DNA of 6,398 bases from an uncultured Oscillospiraceae bacterium (GCA_910578575.1 CAJTQP010000092.1:1-6398), one strand, 5' to 3'. Positions 1 through 6,281 are shown, numbered from the stretch's first letter. A program made the numbers and translations. The notes: generated from the sequence alone by a model not told the origin.

Positions 1-140
1 TGATGGGTTGCGTTTTATGGTCCTTATGGGCCTCCTTTTCCCTGTGGATTGACCACCGCGTGATACCTTGTCCACCACTTGCTCAAGGTGGAATTTCAGC
101 AGTCCCGCGGGCAGGCGTCACTCTGCCCTTACGGACGCAC
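1..140 (-). mobile_element. Group II intron, 5' end (partial, runs off the left edge)
   Basis: Read on the minus strand, the sequence starting at 140 opens with GTGCG, the conserved 5' end of group II introns. It follows directly with a short stem capped by a GNRA-type GTAA loop (GTCC-GTAA-GGGC, about 136-125) and further small hairpins such as GTGG-TCAAT-CCAC. The junction lies inside a codon of the VirD4 gene: exon 1 ends ...AAG CCC A, and this family normally has Asn (AAY) after Ala-Lys-Pro, so the intron appears to sit after the first base of that codon. A TGA in the virD4 frame follows at once (120-118), so the host frame cannot be read without splicing. The reverse transcriptase/maturase, domains V and VI and the 3' junction lie outside the window. 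The main alternative is another kind of insertion, but GTGCG exactly at the point where homology stops favours a group II intron. Confidence 0.75.
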
Positions 141-597
141 TGGGCTTTGCCAGGAAGCGTGTCTTACCTGCGCCAGAGCCGCCGCAAACCAGAACATTGA
201 GATTGCGGCGGTGTTTGCGTCCGTCCAGACCAATGGCTACATGCTGCGTCAGGATTTTGTTCTCCATGACCCGCTTGTCCGCGTACTTCTTTCGCACCGC
301 ATCGGCGGAGCCCCACTTAGCGGAGCCGTGTTCTTCCCGCCGCCGGTAGTTGCGGTCAGCGGAGAGATACACGCCGATCCCCAAACCATAGCACAGCAGG
401 AAAATGAGGACAGTTTTTAGGCTGTCCTCACACAGTACAATGTGGAAGGGGTCGTTCAACGCCATACCACCACATTCCAACAGTCCCGCCAATCCGCCGC
501 TAAGAGATGGAGCCAGCAGCAACGCCAGCCACACCACGGGCACGATCCCGCAGGCGTAGAGGATAAGCCGGGGACGGGAGAATTTATCTTGTCTCAC
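141..597 (-). CDS. virD4: VirD4/TraG-type conjugative coupling protein, exon 1 (interrupted by intron)
   Basis: This is the N-terminal 152 codons of a type IV coupling protein, the inner-membrane ATPase that passes the relaxase-DNA complex to the conjugation channel. Two hydrophobic segments, about residues 11-32 and 62-79, fit the usual N-terminal membrane anchor. They are followed by the basic, charged stretch RNYRRREEHGSAKWG and by a clear Walker A motif GGSGAGKT at residues 139-146. The family normally continues for several hundred residues (Walker B and the rest). Here homology stops after Ala-Lys-Pro because a group II intron begins at 140; the plain reading frame ends at 118 after a few intron-encoded residues. 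The start is a GTG at 597-595, overlapping the end of the PcfB gene by 14 nt, with a GGAAGGGGG-like SD about 10 nt upstream. The coupled order PcfB then VirD4 is typical of Gram-positive ICEs. Whether full-length protein is made depends on splicing. Confidence 0.88.
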
Positions 598-1168
598 GCT
601 CTATCGTCCCCCTTCCACGTGGTAGCAGCGGCTCTACCTGCTGCTTCGCCTGTCGGATATCCCGGATCACCTGCCGCACCGAGGGGCGCTCAGAGGATTC
701 CCGTTCGGTAGGTCCGCTGGGCTTGGATATAGGCTCGGACGGATGGGACTTCTCCGTCCGGGCCTGGGTAGGGTTTTCTGTCACCTTTGCCTTGTCTACC
801 GTTGTGAGGTCGAAGCGTTCAAAGATACGGTTGATCTTGCTGGCATCCTCGGCACGGACCAGGATGTCCGTATTACCGTCTTTGGCGCTCTTGTCCTTCA
901 AAACGCAGTAAAGGACACCATACTTTTTGGCCTCAGTGCAAAACTGTTTGAGGTCAGCGTCCTGGACAGCAAATACCTTCAACTCCTTACCACTTCGGAG
1001 CATTTGAGAAAGCCGCGCTTTCCCCCTGCTTTTCTCCTGGTCCCGGAGGATGGCATATAGCATCACCGCCACCTGCTTTGCCCCGGAACCAGCCAACCGG
1101 ACCGCCACCTCACCCGTCTCTACGCTCATGCGCATGACTTGTTCTGCCGCGTCGCCGGAATAGCTCAT
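584..1168 (-). CDS. PcfB family (DUF3801) conjugation accessory protein
   Basis: The 194-residue protein matches the PcfB/DUF3801 family found between relaxase and VirD4 in Gram-positive conjugative plasmids and ICEs. PcfB of pCF10 is known as a relaxosome accessory factor that helps dock the relaxase at the coupling protein. Recognisable family features are the N-terminal SGDAAEQV stretch, the RGKARLSQMLRSGKELKVF block (about residues 48-66), and KKYGVLYCVLKDKS and ILVRAEDASKI blocks (about 81-113). Residues from about 128 to the end are hydrophilic, rich in Lys, Glu, Ser, Pro and Arg, and probably disordered. The ATG at 1168 has an AAGGGAG SD about 10 nt upstream. The first 59 nt overlap the 3' end of the relaxase gene in another frame, and its own 3' end overlaps virD4 by 14 nt, so the three genes are almost certainly co-transcribed and translationally coupled. 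Confidence 0.88.
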   Translation of the reverse strand: MSYSGDAAEQVMRMSVETGEVAVRLAGSGAKQVAVMLYAILRDQEKSRGKARLSQMLRSGKELKVFAVQDADLKQFCTEAKKYGVLYCVLKDKSAKDGNTDILVRAEDASKINRIFERFDLTTVDKAKVTENPTQARTEKSHPSEPISKPSGPTERESSERPSVRQVIRDIRQAKQQVEPLLPRGRGTIERETR

Positions 1169-2399
1169 CTTGGGTCAACTCCCTTCGTTCGATTTCTTTT
1201 TGCTTCATCAGGCGTTCCAGATTTTCCCTGACCTTACTGGAACGCTGGGCAATCTCGTCACATAGGACCACCTCCTTTCTGTCGCTCGTGTTCTCCCGAT
1301 ACGCCATCAGCTCATCCATGGTGCTGATTTTGTGCTTGCCCAGGAATCGTGTTTGGGCATCCAGCCTGTCCAGCTTTATCACATCCTCCCGCACCAAAAA
1401 AGACACCCGTTTCACGGATGCCGGTCGTTTGACGATGATGTGCAACTCATAGCAGTAGCGGAAATATAAAGCCCGCAGGCCGGTGATTTTCCGTCGGGGT
1501 TTCCCCCGCACATGGTAATGCCGGGGAGGTTGCCGTTCTGCCTCTGGGAAGGGGGCCTGCTTGCAGATGTTCTGCAAGATACGGTCCTTGACTTCATCTA
1601 AGCTATACCCCGCGCCCAACTTGTGGAAGCGGAAATAACCTTTCGCATCCGGCGGTTTCAGGGACGGATATTTCAACGGCTGCCCACTTTTGCCACGGGT
1701 CTTGAACGCATATCCCATGGCCTGCATCACCCGGATAAAATCCCGCTCCGTAGTGGAGGCAAGGATGGCCCGGTCGATGTCAGCGCGGATGGTGCCGCGA
1801 TAGGTGGGCTTGCCGTTTTGCTCGGCCTGCCACTCGCTATAGTGCTTCGCTTTTCCTCCTGGCCGCTCCACGACTGATAGCCCATACTCCCGGCATAGCC
1901 GGTCCGATGCCGTCCGCATTTGAGCATAATCAGCATGGGAATTATAAAACTTGTATCCGTCGGCGAAGGAAACAGAGTTTATGACAAAGTGATTGTGATA
2001 ATGTCCCGTATTACAATGGGTGGCCACCACCACCTCAAAGCGGTCGCCCCAAAGCTCCTGGGCCAGCTTGACCCCGATCTCGTGGGCCATCTCCGCCTCA
2101 ACTTCATCTGATTTGAAGGACTGATACCCATGGTAGCACGTCCGGCCACCCAGCTTGCCCCAAAGGCGCTTTGTCTCCATAAACTGAGCAGCGGCGGCAT
2201 CCTCCCGACAGTTGAGGCAGGACACAAAGGCCCGTTCCTCCGTTTTCATTTCATTGGCGGCGTACTCCACCACGCCGTCGATGGTGTGGAGCGCAGCCTG
2301 TTCCTCATAATTGCTCTCGTGTACCTTTTCTGGATTTCGAGCGTAGTCGATCACTTTGCCCACCTGTCCCTTGATGGGCCAGATTGATGTGACGGCCAT
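1110..2399 (-). CDS. Relaxase/mobilization nuclease (MobA/VirD2 type, MOBP)
   Basis: This 429-residue protein is the transesterase that would nick oriT and stay bound to the 5' end of the transferred strand. The N-terminus MAVTSIWPIKGQVGKVIDYARNP is typical of ICE relaxases of the Pfam Relaxase (VirD2) family; Tyr19 is the candidate nucleophile. The metal-binding motif is H128-CNTG-H133-Y-H135-N-H137-FVINSV, a full set of histidines. The region around residues 300-345 (KITGLRALYFRYCYEL) matches the conserved C-terminal block seen in clostridial relaxases, and residues from about 385 on are charged and probably helical. The length is normal for the family. The ATG lies 3 nt after the mobC stop with no convincing SD of its own, which suggests translation coupled to mobC. 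The 3' end overlaps the PcfB gene by 59 nt. No frameshift or missing catalytic residue is visible, so this gene looks intact. Confidence 0.93.
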   Translation of the reverse strand: MAVTSIWPIKGQVGKVIDYARNPEKVHESNYEEQAALHTIDGVVEYAANEMKTEERAFVSCLNCREDAAAAQFMETKRLWGKLGGRTCYHGYQSFKSDEVEAEMAHEIGVKLAQELWGDRFEVVVATHCNTGHYHNHFVINSVSFADGYKFYNSHADYAQMRTASDRLCREYGLSVVERPGGKAKHYSEWQAEQNGKPTYRGTIRADIDRAILASTTERDFIRVMQAMGYAFKTRGKSGQPLKYPSLKPPDAKGYFRFHKLGAGYSLDEVKDRILQNICKQAPFPEAERQPPRHYHVRGKPRRKITGLRALYFRYCYELHIIVKRPASVKRVSFLVREDVIKLDRLDAQTRFLGKHKISTMDELMAYRENTSDRKEVVLCDEIAQRSSKVRENLERLMKQKEIERRELTQDELFRRRGRTSHAHERRDG

Positions 2400-2402
2400 A
2401 TA

Positions 2403-2723
2403 TCAATCGGACCGGGTGGTGTAGGTCTCTACGACCAGCTTCTCCATAGCCCGGTTGCTTTCCAGCGCCGCCCGGAGCTGGGATGCCTCTAAGATACTGG
2501 CGTTGCTGGCACGTTTCAGGAGCTGGTCCAGACAGCAGCCAACGTGCCGGATTTCCTGAATCATCACAGGCAAGTCGGCGGGCGGAGCCTCTTTGACCTC
2601 TACGCCGTTCAACGTGCGACGGCAGAAGCCCTCGCGGGAGAGGCCAGCTTTCCGGGCTTTCTTCGTGAGTACGTCCATTTCGCTTTTTGTGAAGCGAAGC
2701 ATCATAGCGGTATTCCTTTTCAT
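2403..2723 (-). CDS. mobC: MobC-like relaxosome accessory protein
   Basis: The 106-residue protein is a MobC-type mobilization protein. These bind oriT as dimers through a ribbon-helix-helix fold and help the relaxase reach the nick site. The N-terminal part (about residues 5-40: MMLRFTKSEMDVLTKKARKA then GLSREGFCRRTL) is the expected DNA-binding unit, a short strand followed by two helices; residues 50-100 are helical and include the IQEIRHVGCCLDQLLKRA block typical of the family. The frame stays open upstream to 2933, but the ATG at 2723 is preferred: AAAGGA lies at 2736-2731 with a 7-nt spacer, and the family begins with the strand-helix-helix unit. The relaxase gene follows 3 nt after its stop. 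The upstream palindromes at 2751-2832 are plausible binding sites, either as oriT or as an autoregulatory operator. Confidence 0.87.
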   Translation of the reverse strand: MKRNTAMMLRFTKSEMDVLTKKARKAGLSREGFCRRTLNGVEVKEAPPADLPVMIQEIRHVGCCLDQLLKRASNASILEASQLRAALESNRAMEKLVVETYTTRSD

Positions 2724-2750
2724 AAAAACATCCTTTCTCTGCGGGGTCAT

Positions 2751-2832
2751 AGGGGCGGCAGCCCCTGTTATTTTGAATCGTGATATCACGATTCGTTGCT
2801 TGCTAATACCGTCCTGCGTCCCTACGGCGTAG
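2751..2832. other. Candidate oriT / MobC operator region with inverted repeats
   Basis: The 133-bp gap between the small upstream gene and mobC is the only sizeable noncoding space in the mobilization operon. It holds a stem AGGGGC-GGCA-GCCCCT (2751-2766), a perfect 20-bp palindrome GAATCGTGAT/ATCACGATTC (2775-2794), and a hairpin CTAC-GGC-GTAG (2822-2832). Between the last two, the plus strand reads GTCCTGC (2811-2817), which resembles the ATCCTG|Y nick consensus of RP4 and VirD2-type relaxases, the same broad family as the relaxase encoded here. A nick between 2816 and 2817 would send the helicase side first and the mobC-relaxase genes last, the usual polarity. Position, repeats and the nick-like core are seen; oriT function is inference. 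The palindrome could instead be an operator bound by MobC or another regulator. Confidence 0.45.
2775..2794. repeat. Perfect 20-bp palindrome
   Basis: GAATCGTGAT and ATCACGATTC are exact reverse complements with no spacer, centred between 2784 and 2785. The flanking bases (T2774, G2795) do not extend the match. It lies about 52 nt upstream of the mobC start, inside the candidate oriT. With no loop and no T-tract it does not look like a terminator; a dimeric protein-binding site is the most natural reading. Confidence 0.8.
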
Positions 2833-2856
2833 AGGGAAACCATCTGGGCTTCTGGT

Positions 2857-3033
2857 CTACTCGGATTTCTCTTTTGGTGGGCGCTCCCCAAGCCAATACT
2901 CCCGCTGCTTCTGCATCCATTCATCATGAGCAAGTTGGCCGTTGATTCGATCCAGCCAAGCCCGTTCAGCAGGAGATATCTGGCGTTTGGTCTTTGGGGG
3001 CGGCTTGCGCCGGGGTGGCTCTGTGGGTATCAT
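2857..3033 (-). CDS. Small conserved-position hypothetical protein of the mobilization operon
   Basis: This encodes 58 residues that I cannot assign to a named family. The N-terminal third is basic and proline-rich (TEPPRRKPPPKTKRQ), followed by a probable helical part (SPAERAWLDRINGQLAHDEW, then MQKQREYWLGERPP) rich in Trp and charged residues; there is no signal peptide or membrane segment. The ATG at 3033-3031 overlaps the Toprim-gene stop as ATGA, a classic coupled junction, and has AGAGGAG 8 nt upstream. A GTG at 3042 in the same frame is possible but lies against that SD and is less likely. Its place between the Toprim protein and MobC suggests a role in DNA processing or relaxosome assembly, but that rests only on context. 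Confidence 0.7.
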   Translation of the reverse strand: MIPTEPPRRKPPPKTKRQISPAERAWLDRINGQLAHDEWMQKQREYWLGERPPKEKSE

Positions 3034-3929
3034 AGGCACCACTCCTCTCTCTGATTTATCAGCCCCAACTTCCGCTGGAGCAATTCGTTCACATCCTTTC
3101 CGACGGGCGGCGGTCTATCCTGTACCTCATAGCGGTGGCCCAAGCCGCCCATGATTCCCCTGGCCGCACCCCGGCCCACCTCGTCGTTGTCCAGGTGGAG
3201 GTAGAGTGTCTTAATCTGGGGATGATCCCGAAGATATTGTTCCAGCGCCACCGGCACCACATTTTCCCGCTTGGTTTTGAATACGCCAGCCAGAGAAAGC
3301 AGGTGTACCTTCCGCCAATCCTGCCCGGACAAATGGGCCAAGGTGGCATAGCTCAGTAGGTCGATGGCCGATTCAAAGAGGTGGAGCCGCTCTGACGGCT
3401 GCGCCGATGGAATAGAAAACGAAAAATGCTTGTCGCTGCCGGTGGCTTCGCTTTTGAAACTACCTTTTGTGCCGCGTAGGGCGGCGTAACGGGCGTTGCC
3501 ACCTCGATCATAGCCAATGAACACAGCGTTGTGGTATTGCTTTGACTCAAACAGGAGCTTTCGCTCCACGCAGTAGTCGATGATGCTGGGGTGGATACCC
3601 CGGCCCATGAGATACCGTTTTACCCGGTCTGTGGTTTCGTTCCATTCCGGCAGGAGCAGCTTTTTCGGTTCCCGCTGGGGCGGCGCACGGGAAACGGGCG
3701 GCAATGCTGCCGCCCGTCCGCTGAGAGTTTCTACCGCTTGGATGAAAGAATAGTTTTGCACCTTGATGAGGTAGTCCAGCGCCGACACACCGCCAAAGCC
3801 ACGGGACCACCAGTGCCACTTGCCGTTGCTGATTTTTAGGCTGTCGTGGGTACGGGTACAGTAGGTGTCGCCGCCGACGTGGACCAGTTCCTGGGGCTCG
3901 TAGTGTTGCAGGTAGGTCAGAAGGTCCAC
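3030..3929 (-). CDS. DUF3991/Toprim domain protein (primase-like DNA-processing protein)
   Basis: The 299-residue reading from the GTG at 3929 is a DUF3991-Toprim protein, common next to helicase and mobilization genes in clostridial ICEs and thought to take part in DNA replication or processing. The N-terminal part (residues 10-70, including THDSLKISNGKWHWWSRGFGG) resembles the primase zinc-ribbon-like region but lacks the cysteine set. DUF3991 spans about residues 98-155. The Toprim signature is visible as LHLFESAIDLLSY (E186) and LYLHLDNDEVG (D247-x-D249), so the catalytic acidic residues are kept. The true start is probably 14 codons upstream: the frame is open and reads QYFTPEQIARAKE, typical of the family's N-terminus, with a well-placed AAGGTGG SD (3985-3979). 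At the expected start, however, the codon is ACG (3971-3969), not ATG. The GTG at 3929 has only a weak SD. The gene is coupled to the next small gene by an ATGA overlap. Confidence 0.88.
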   Translation of the reverse strand: MDLLTYLQHYEPQELVHVGGDTYCTRTHDSLKISNGKWHWWSRGFGGVSALDYLIKVQNYSFIQAVETLSGRAAALPPVSRAPPQREPKKLLLPEWNETTDRVKRYLMGRGIHPSIIDYCVERKLLFESKQYHNAVFIGYDRGGNARYAALRGTKGSFKSEATGSDKHFSFSIPSAQPSERLHLFESAIDLLSYATLAHLSGQDWRKVHLLSLAGVFKTKRENVVPVALEQYLRDHPQIKTLYLHLDNDEVGRGAARGIMGGLGHRYEVQDRPPPVGKDVNELLQRKLGLINQREEWCL

Positions 3930-3978
3930 CTCTTTGGCTCTGGCAATTTGCTCCGGGGTAAAATACTGCGTGGGGTCA

Positions 3979-3985
3979 CCACCTT
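3979..3985 (-). promoter_or_regulatory. Ribosome binding site placed for an ACG start of the Toprim gene
   Basis: AAGGTGG on the minus strand sits 7 nt before the in-frame ACG at 3971-3969. This is ideal spacing for a start there and too far (over 40 nt) for the GTG at 3929. It therefore argues that translation originally began at 3971, most simply at an ATG that has changed to ACG. Confidence 0.6.
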
Positions 3986-3998
3986 CTCTAAATAAAAT

Positions 3999-4028
3999 AG
4001 CCGGGAGATCGTTTGAAATCTCCCGGCT
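3999..4028 (-). terminator. Intrinsic terminator downstream of fic
   Basis: An 11-bp perfect stem, AGCCGGGAGAT (3999-4009) with ATCTCCCGGCT (4018-4028), closes an 8-nt loop. On the minus strand it is followed by ATTTTATTT, a T-rich tail, so it should stop transcription coming from fic. On the plus strand the tail is poor. It starts 21 nt after the fic stop and ends about 14 nt before the Toprim SD, so it also lies directly in the path of transcription into the mobilization genes. Confidence 0.85.
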
Positions 4029-4049
4029 TGATTGCTGACCAAAATACGA

Positions 4050-4820
4050 TTATCTCGCATCCCTTTCTTGTTTTTTCTCCCATCTTGCAACCTGTTTTTC
4101 CCAAGTCTTAACGACCTGTCCCTTCAAAAATGCACACATCACGCCAAGCTGCTGATCGGTATCCCAGGCTTCCAACGCATCATAGTATGCTTTCCGATCT
4201 TCCTCATGAATGACCACAGGCGGATGGTTATGCCGGACGAGAAGGTAGTTCATGGCTAACCTGCCAACTCTCCCGTTTCCGTCTGCAAAGGGATGGATGT
4301 TCTCCAGCTTCACATGGAAGTATGCCGCGGCGGTCAACCCGTTGCCGGGGGAAACCTCCTGTAATTCCTCCAGCAATTCACCGATCTCATCGGCGACATC
4401 TTCGGGCGCTGCGCCGATCTCGTTGCGCCCTGTCACATAGTCATGGGTCTTATACTCGCCTGGGCGTTCTCCCAACTGCCACCGTCTTGTGTCGTAAGTG
4501 TTTTGCGTAAGCAGTCTATGAAGCTCCTTCAAAAAAGCCTCATCCAGCGGGCGGCGCGCCTGAAAGGATGCAAGGAAAAACTCGTTGGCATCCCTAGCAT
4601 TCCGAATTTCAAACAGTGTCCGTAGATCTCCCGTATAAGATGTCACCCCATCATGCTCGAAAATCTCGCGGGTATCGTTGTATGTGATTTTATCATTTTC
4701 AATCTTGCCCGAATGATAGGCAAAGGCGATCCTGTGTCCATTCAGCGCCTCAGCCAGCTGCGCATCGGTAGAGAGCTTTCTGCTCTGCCAATAAGCAAGG
4801 GTCTTTTCATACGCAGTCAT
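4050..4820 (-). CDS. Fic-domain protein (probable AMP transferase, self-inhibited class)
   Basis: The 256-residue protein carries the full Fic motif HPFADGNGRVGRL (residues 176-188), matching HxFx(D/E)GNGRxxR. Its His176 would be the catalytic base for moving AMP, or another nucleotide moiety, onto a target protein hydroxyl. An N-terminal inhibitory motif, S37-GKI-E41-N42, fits (S/T)xxxE(G/N); in such class II enzymes Glu blocks ATP binding and holds the enzyme off. The target is unknown and no membrane or signal segment is seen. The frame opens at a GTG at 4850, but the ATG at 4820 is preferred because AGGAGG lies at 4834-4829, exactly 8 nt upstream. It has its own candidate promoter and a strong terminator, so it looks like an independent cargo unit placed between the helicase and Toprim genes. 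A role in host signalling, element maintenance or defence is possible; the sequence does not decide. Confidence 0.92.
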   Translation of the reverse strand: MTAYEKTLAYWQSRKLSTDAQLAEALNGHRIAFAYHSGKIENDKITYNDTREIFEHDGVTSYTGDLRTLFEIRNARDANEFFLASFQARRPLDEAFLKELHRLLTQNTYDTRRWQLGERPGEYKTHDYVTGRNEIGAAPEDVADEIGELLEELQEVSPGNGLTAAAYFHVKLENIHPFADGNGRVGRLAMNYLLVRHNHPPVVIHEEDRKAYYDALEAWDTDQQLGVMCAFLKGQVVKTWEKQVARWEKKQERDAR

Positions 4821-4850
4821 TCCCTTCACCTCCTGCGTGATTTCATACAC

Positions 4851-4859
4851 AGTATAACA
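4851..4859 (-). promoter_or_regulatory. Candidate extended -10 promoter of fic
   Basis: The minus strand reads TGTTATACT, which fits the extended -10 form TGnTATAaT with one mismatch. No good -35 element lies 17 nt upstream, as is common for extended -10 promoters. Transcription would start near 4844, giving a short leader that contains the AGGAGG at 4834-4829. It lies in the 99-bp gap between the helicase-gene stop and fic, a gap that is clearly more AT-rich than the flanking genes. The call rests on consensus match and position alone. Confidence 0.4.
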
Positions 4860-4919
4860 TATATTCCTCGCAATCGGGAAAAAAACTATGCACCATATAA
4901 CCTTTTTAAGCCCCCCGCT

Positions 4920-6232
4920 TCAACGCTCCAGGTGAGACGCTTCCCGTACAGGTTTATCGACCTCATCCGGCTCCCCCTCCACGATCTCATTCTCCCGTTT
5001 GTCCATATTCAGGAGGATATTCAACGCATCCAGCCGGGCGGACTTGGTTTTCAATTCTTCCTCCTGGGGAAAGGGTTTTTCTACATCCGCCTTGGCGCTG
5101 GCCAACTGCACTTTGGTGTTTTCCAACTGTGCCTCGCAGGCTTGCAACTGCTTTTCCATCCCTTCCAGCAGATTGTCTATGCGCTGGATATTGCCGAACA
5201 TATCATTACCCAGGGAGACCGTATGCCGCAGGCTGCTTTTCAGCGTAACCTTGAACTCCCGGAAAAGCGGCTCATAGGATAGGCTCATAGAAAAGCCCCG
5301 GTACTGTCCTAACGGCACAGCATCGGGGCTGGTCATGGCTTTGCAGGCGTCCAGGAGCGCCGTTCCGGCCGTTTTTTTATCTGTGTAGACGGTCCCCTTG
5401 ATTTCTATGGGAGAAAAACCATCCTCATTGGGATGCGTATTGACTGCAAGGTGGGCTACATCGAGTTTATAACACTCAATTCGATGGGTATATTCTGAGA
5501 TTTTCTGCGGGAAGTCCCGGAGGATGGCGTCCTCCAAGGCATACTTTTGACTCAGGTGGTTTGACTTCAACAAGGTTAGCCGCTGGACTTCGATGTCTAG
5601 GTCCATCTTTTCCTTGATCCGTTCATCGCCTGCGCACAACGCCTTGATCGCCGCATAGGACAGGGCCGTTTCGTCGATATCCTCGGCAGACCGGGCGGGG
5701 GATTTGCTGGTCATGATCTGACCAATGAACTTCTGCTTGCCCTCCACCAACTGATAGAGGTAACTGTCAAAGGTGTTCTCGGTAACGTAGGTGTAAATAT
5801 CCACCTCGTCATTCTCGTTGCCCTGCCGGATGATGCGCCCCTCTCGCTGTTGTAAATCTGAAGGTCGCCATGGACAATCCAGGTGGTGAAGCGCAATGAG
5901 TTTCGATTGCACATTCGTCCCCGCCCCCATTTTCTGAGTACTTCCAATGAGCACCCTCACTTGTCCAGACCGCACCTTCCCGAACAACTCCTTTTTCTTA
6001 GCCTCCGTTTTTGCGGAGTGGATATAGGCGATTTCTTCTTCCGGAATCCCCTTGGCAATCAACTTATCCCGGAGGTCATCATAGACATTGAAAGTGCCGT
6101 CCTCTTTCGGTGTGGAAAGGCCGCAAAAGATCATTTGTGTGGACCGTTGGTCCGCCGTTCTCTGCCAAATTTCAAATACATTTTCCGCACAGACGCTTAC
6201 TTTTCCATTTTCACTGTCTGGTAAGAGAGGAT
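4920..6232 (-). pseudogene. SNF2/DEAD-type helicase (LtrC-like helicase/methylase), C-terminal remnant cut by IS
   Basis: About 437 codons remain of what is normally a very large ICE protein (often well over 2000 residues) joining N6-methylase-like and SF2 helicase parts. The helicase C-terminal lobe is clear: IFCGLSTPKEDGTFNVYDD, motif V-like VLIGSTQKMGAGTNV and motif VI QREGRIIRQG (an arginine-finger motif), then TENTFDSYLYQLVEGKQKF. After about 280 further residues comes a coiled-coil-like stretch (LLEGMEKQLQACEAQLENTK) and an acidic tail. Family homology continues upstream of the first Met (6134) through NPLLPD and VFEIWQRTADQRSTQ to about 6231, then stops where an IS21-type end begins; the frame meets TGA at 6239-6237, inside the IS. 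The ATPase motifs I-III and everything before them lie beyond the IS or are lost. Any protein made from an internal Met would lack ATP binding. Confidence 0.87.
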
Positions 6233-6250
6233 TGTGTCATCGCCAGTGAT

Positions 6251-6281
6251 AAAATGTAAAAAAGGCCGAGGAAAAAATGTA
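6251..6281. repeat. Spaced direct repeats (AAAATGTA) in the IS end
   Basis: AAAATGTA occurs at 6251-6258 and again at 6274-6281, each within an A-rich context preceded by a G-rich triplet. A start-to-start distance of 23 nt, roughly two helical turns, suits two transposase molecules binding on the same face. This is the layout expected of IS21-type ends. Confidence 0.55.

Noticed and set aside
3..420. Plus-strand open frames of 65, 93 and 113 codons at the left end
   Set aside because: They overlap the intron 5' end and virD4 exon 1 in antisense and show no domain or plausible start signals.
2751..2766. GC-rich stem AGGGGC/GCCCCT read as a terminator
   Set aside because: Neither strand has a T-tract directly after it; it fits better as part of the oriT or operator structure.
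2724..2933. N-terminal extension of MobC up to 2933
   Set aside because: The extra 70 residues run through the palindromic gap and into the upstream gene, do not look like a protein domain, and lack an SD; the ATG at 2723 has one and fits the family.
4821..4850. GTG start giving Fic ten extra residues
   Set aside because: The codons overlap the AGGAGG that serves the ATG at 4820, and no SD precedes the GTG.
4905..4925. Possible terminator after the helicase gene (AAGC-GGGGG-GCTT)
   Set aside because: The stem is only 4 bp, and on the minus strand it is followed by A residues rather than T residues.
4653..5282. A 209-codon plus-strand open frame antisense to the start of fic and the end of the helicase gene
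   Set aside because: It crosses two clearly coding minus-strand genes and the gap between them, has no recognisable domain, and its composition is that expected from the reverse frame of real genes.
5883..6224. A 113-codon plus-strand frame opposite the helicase remnant
   Set aside because: It is the reverse frame of conserved helicase motifs V and VI, which fully explain the open frame.
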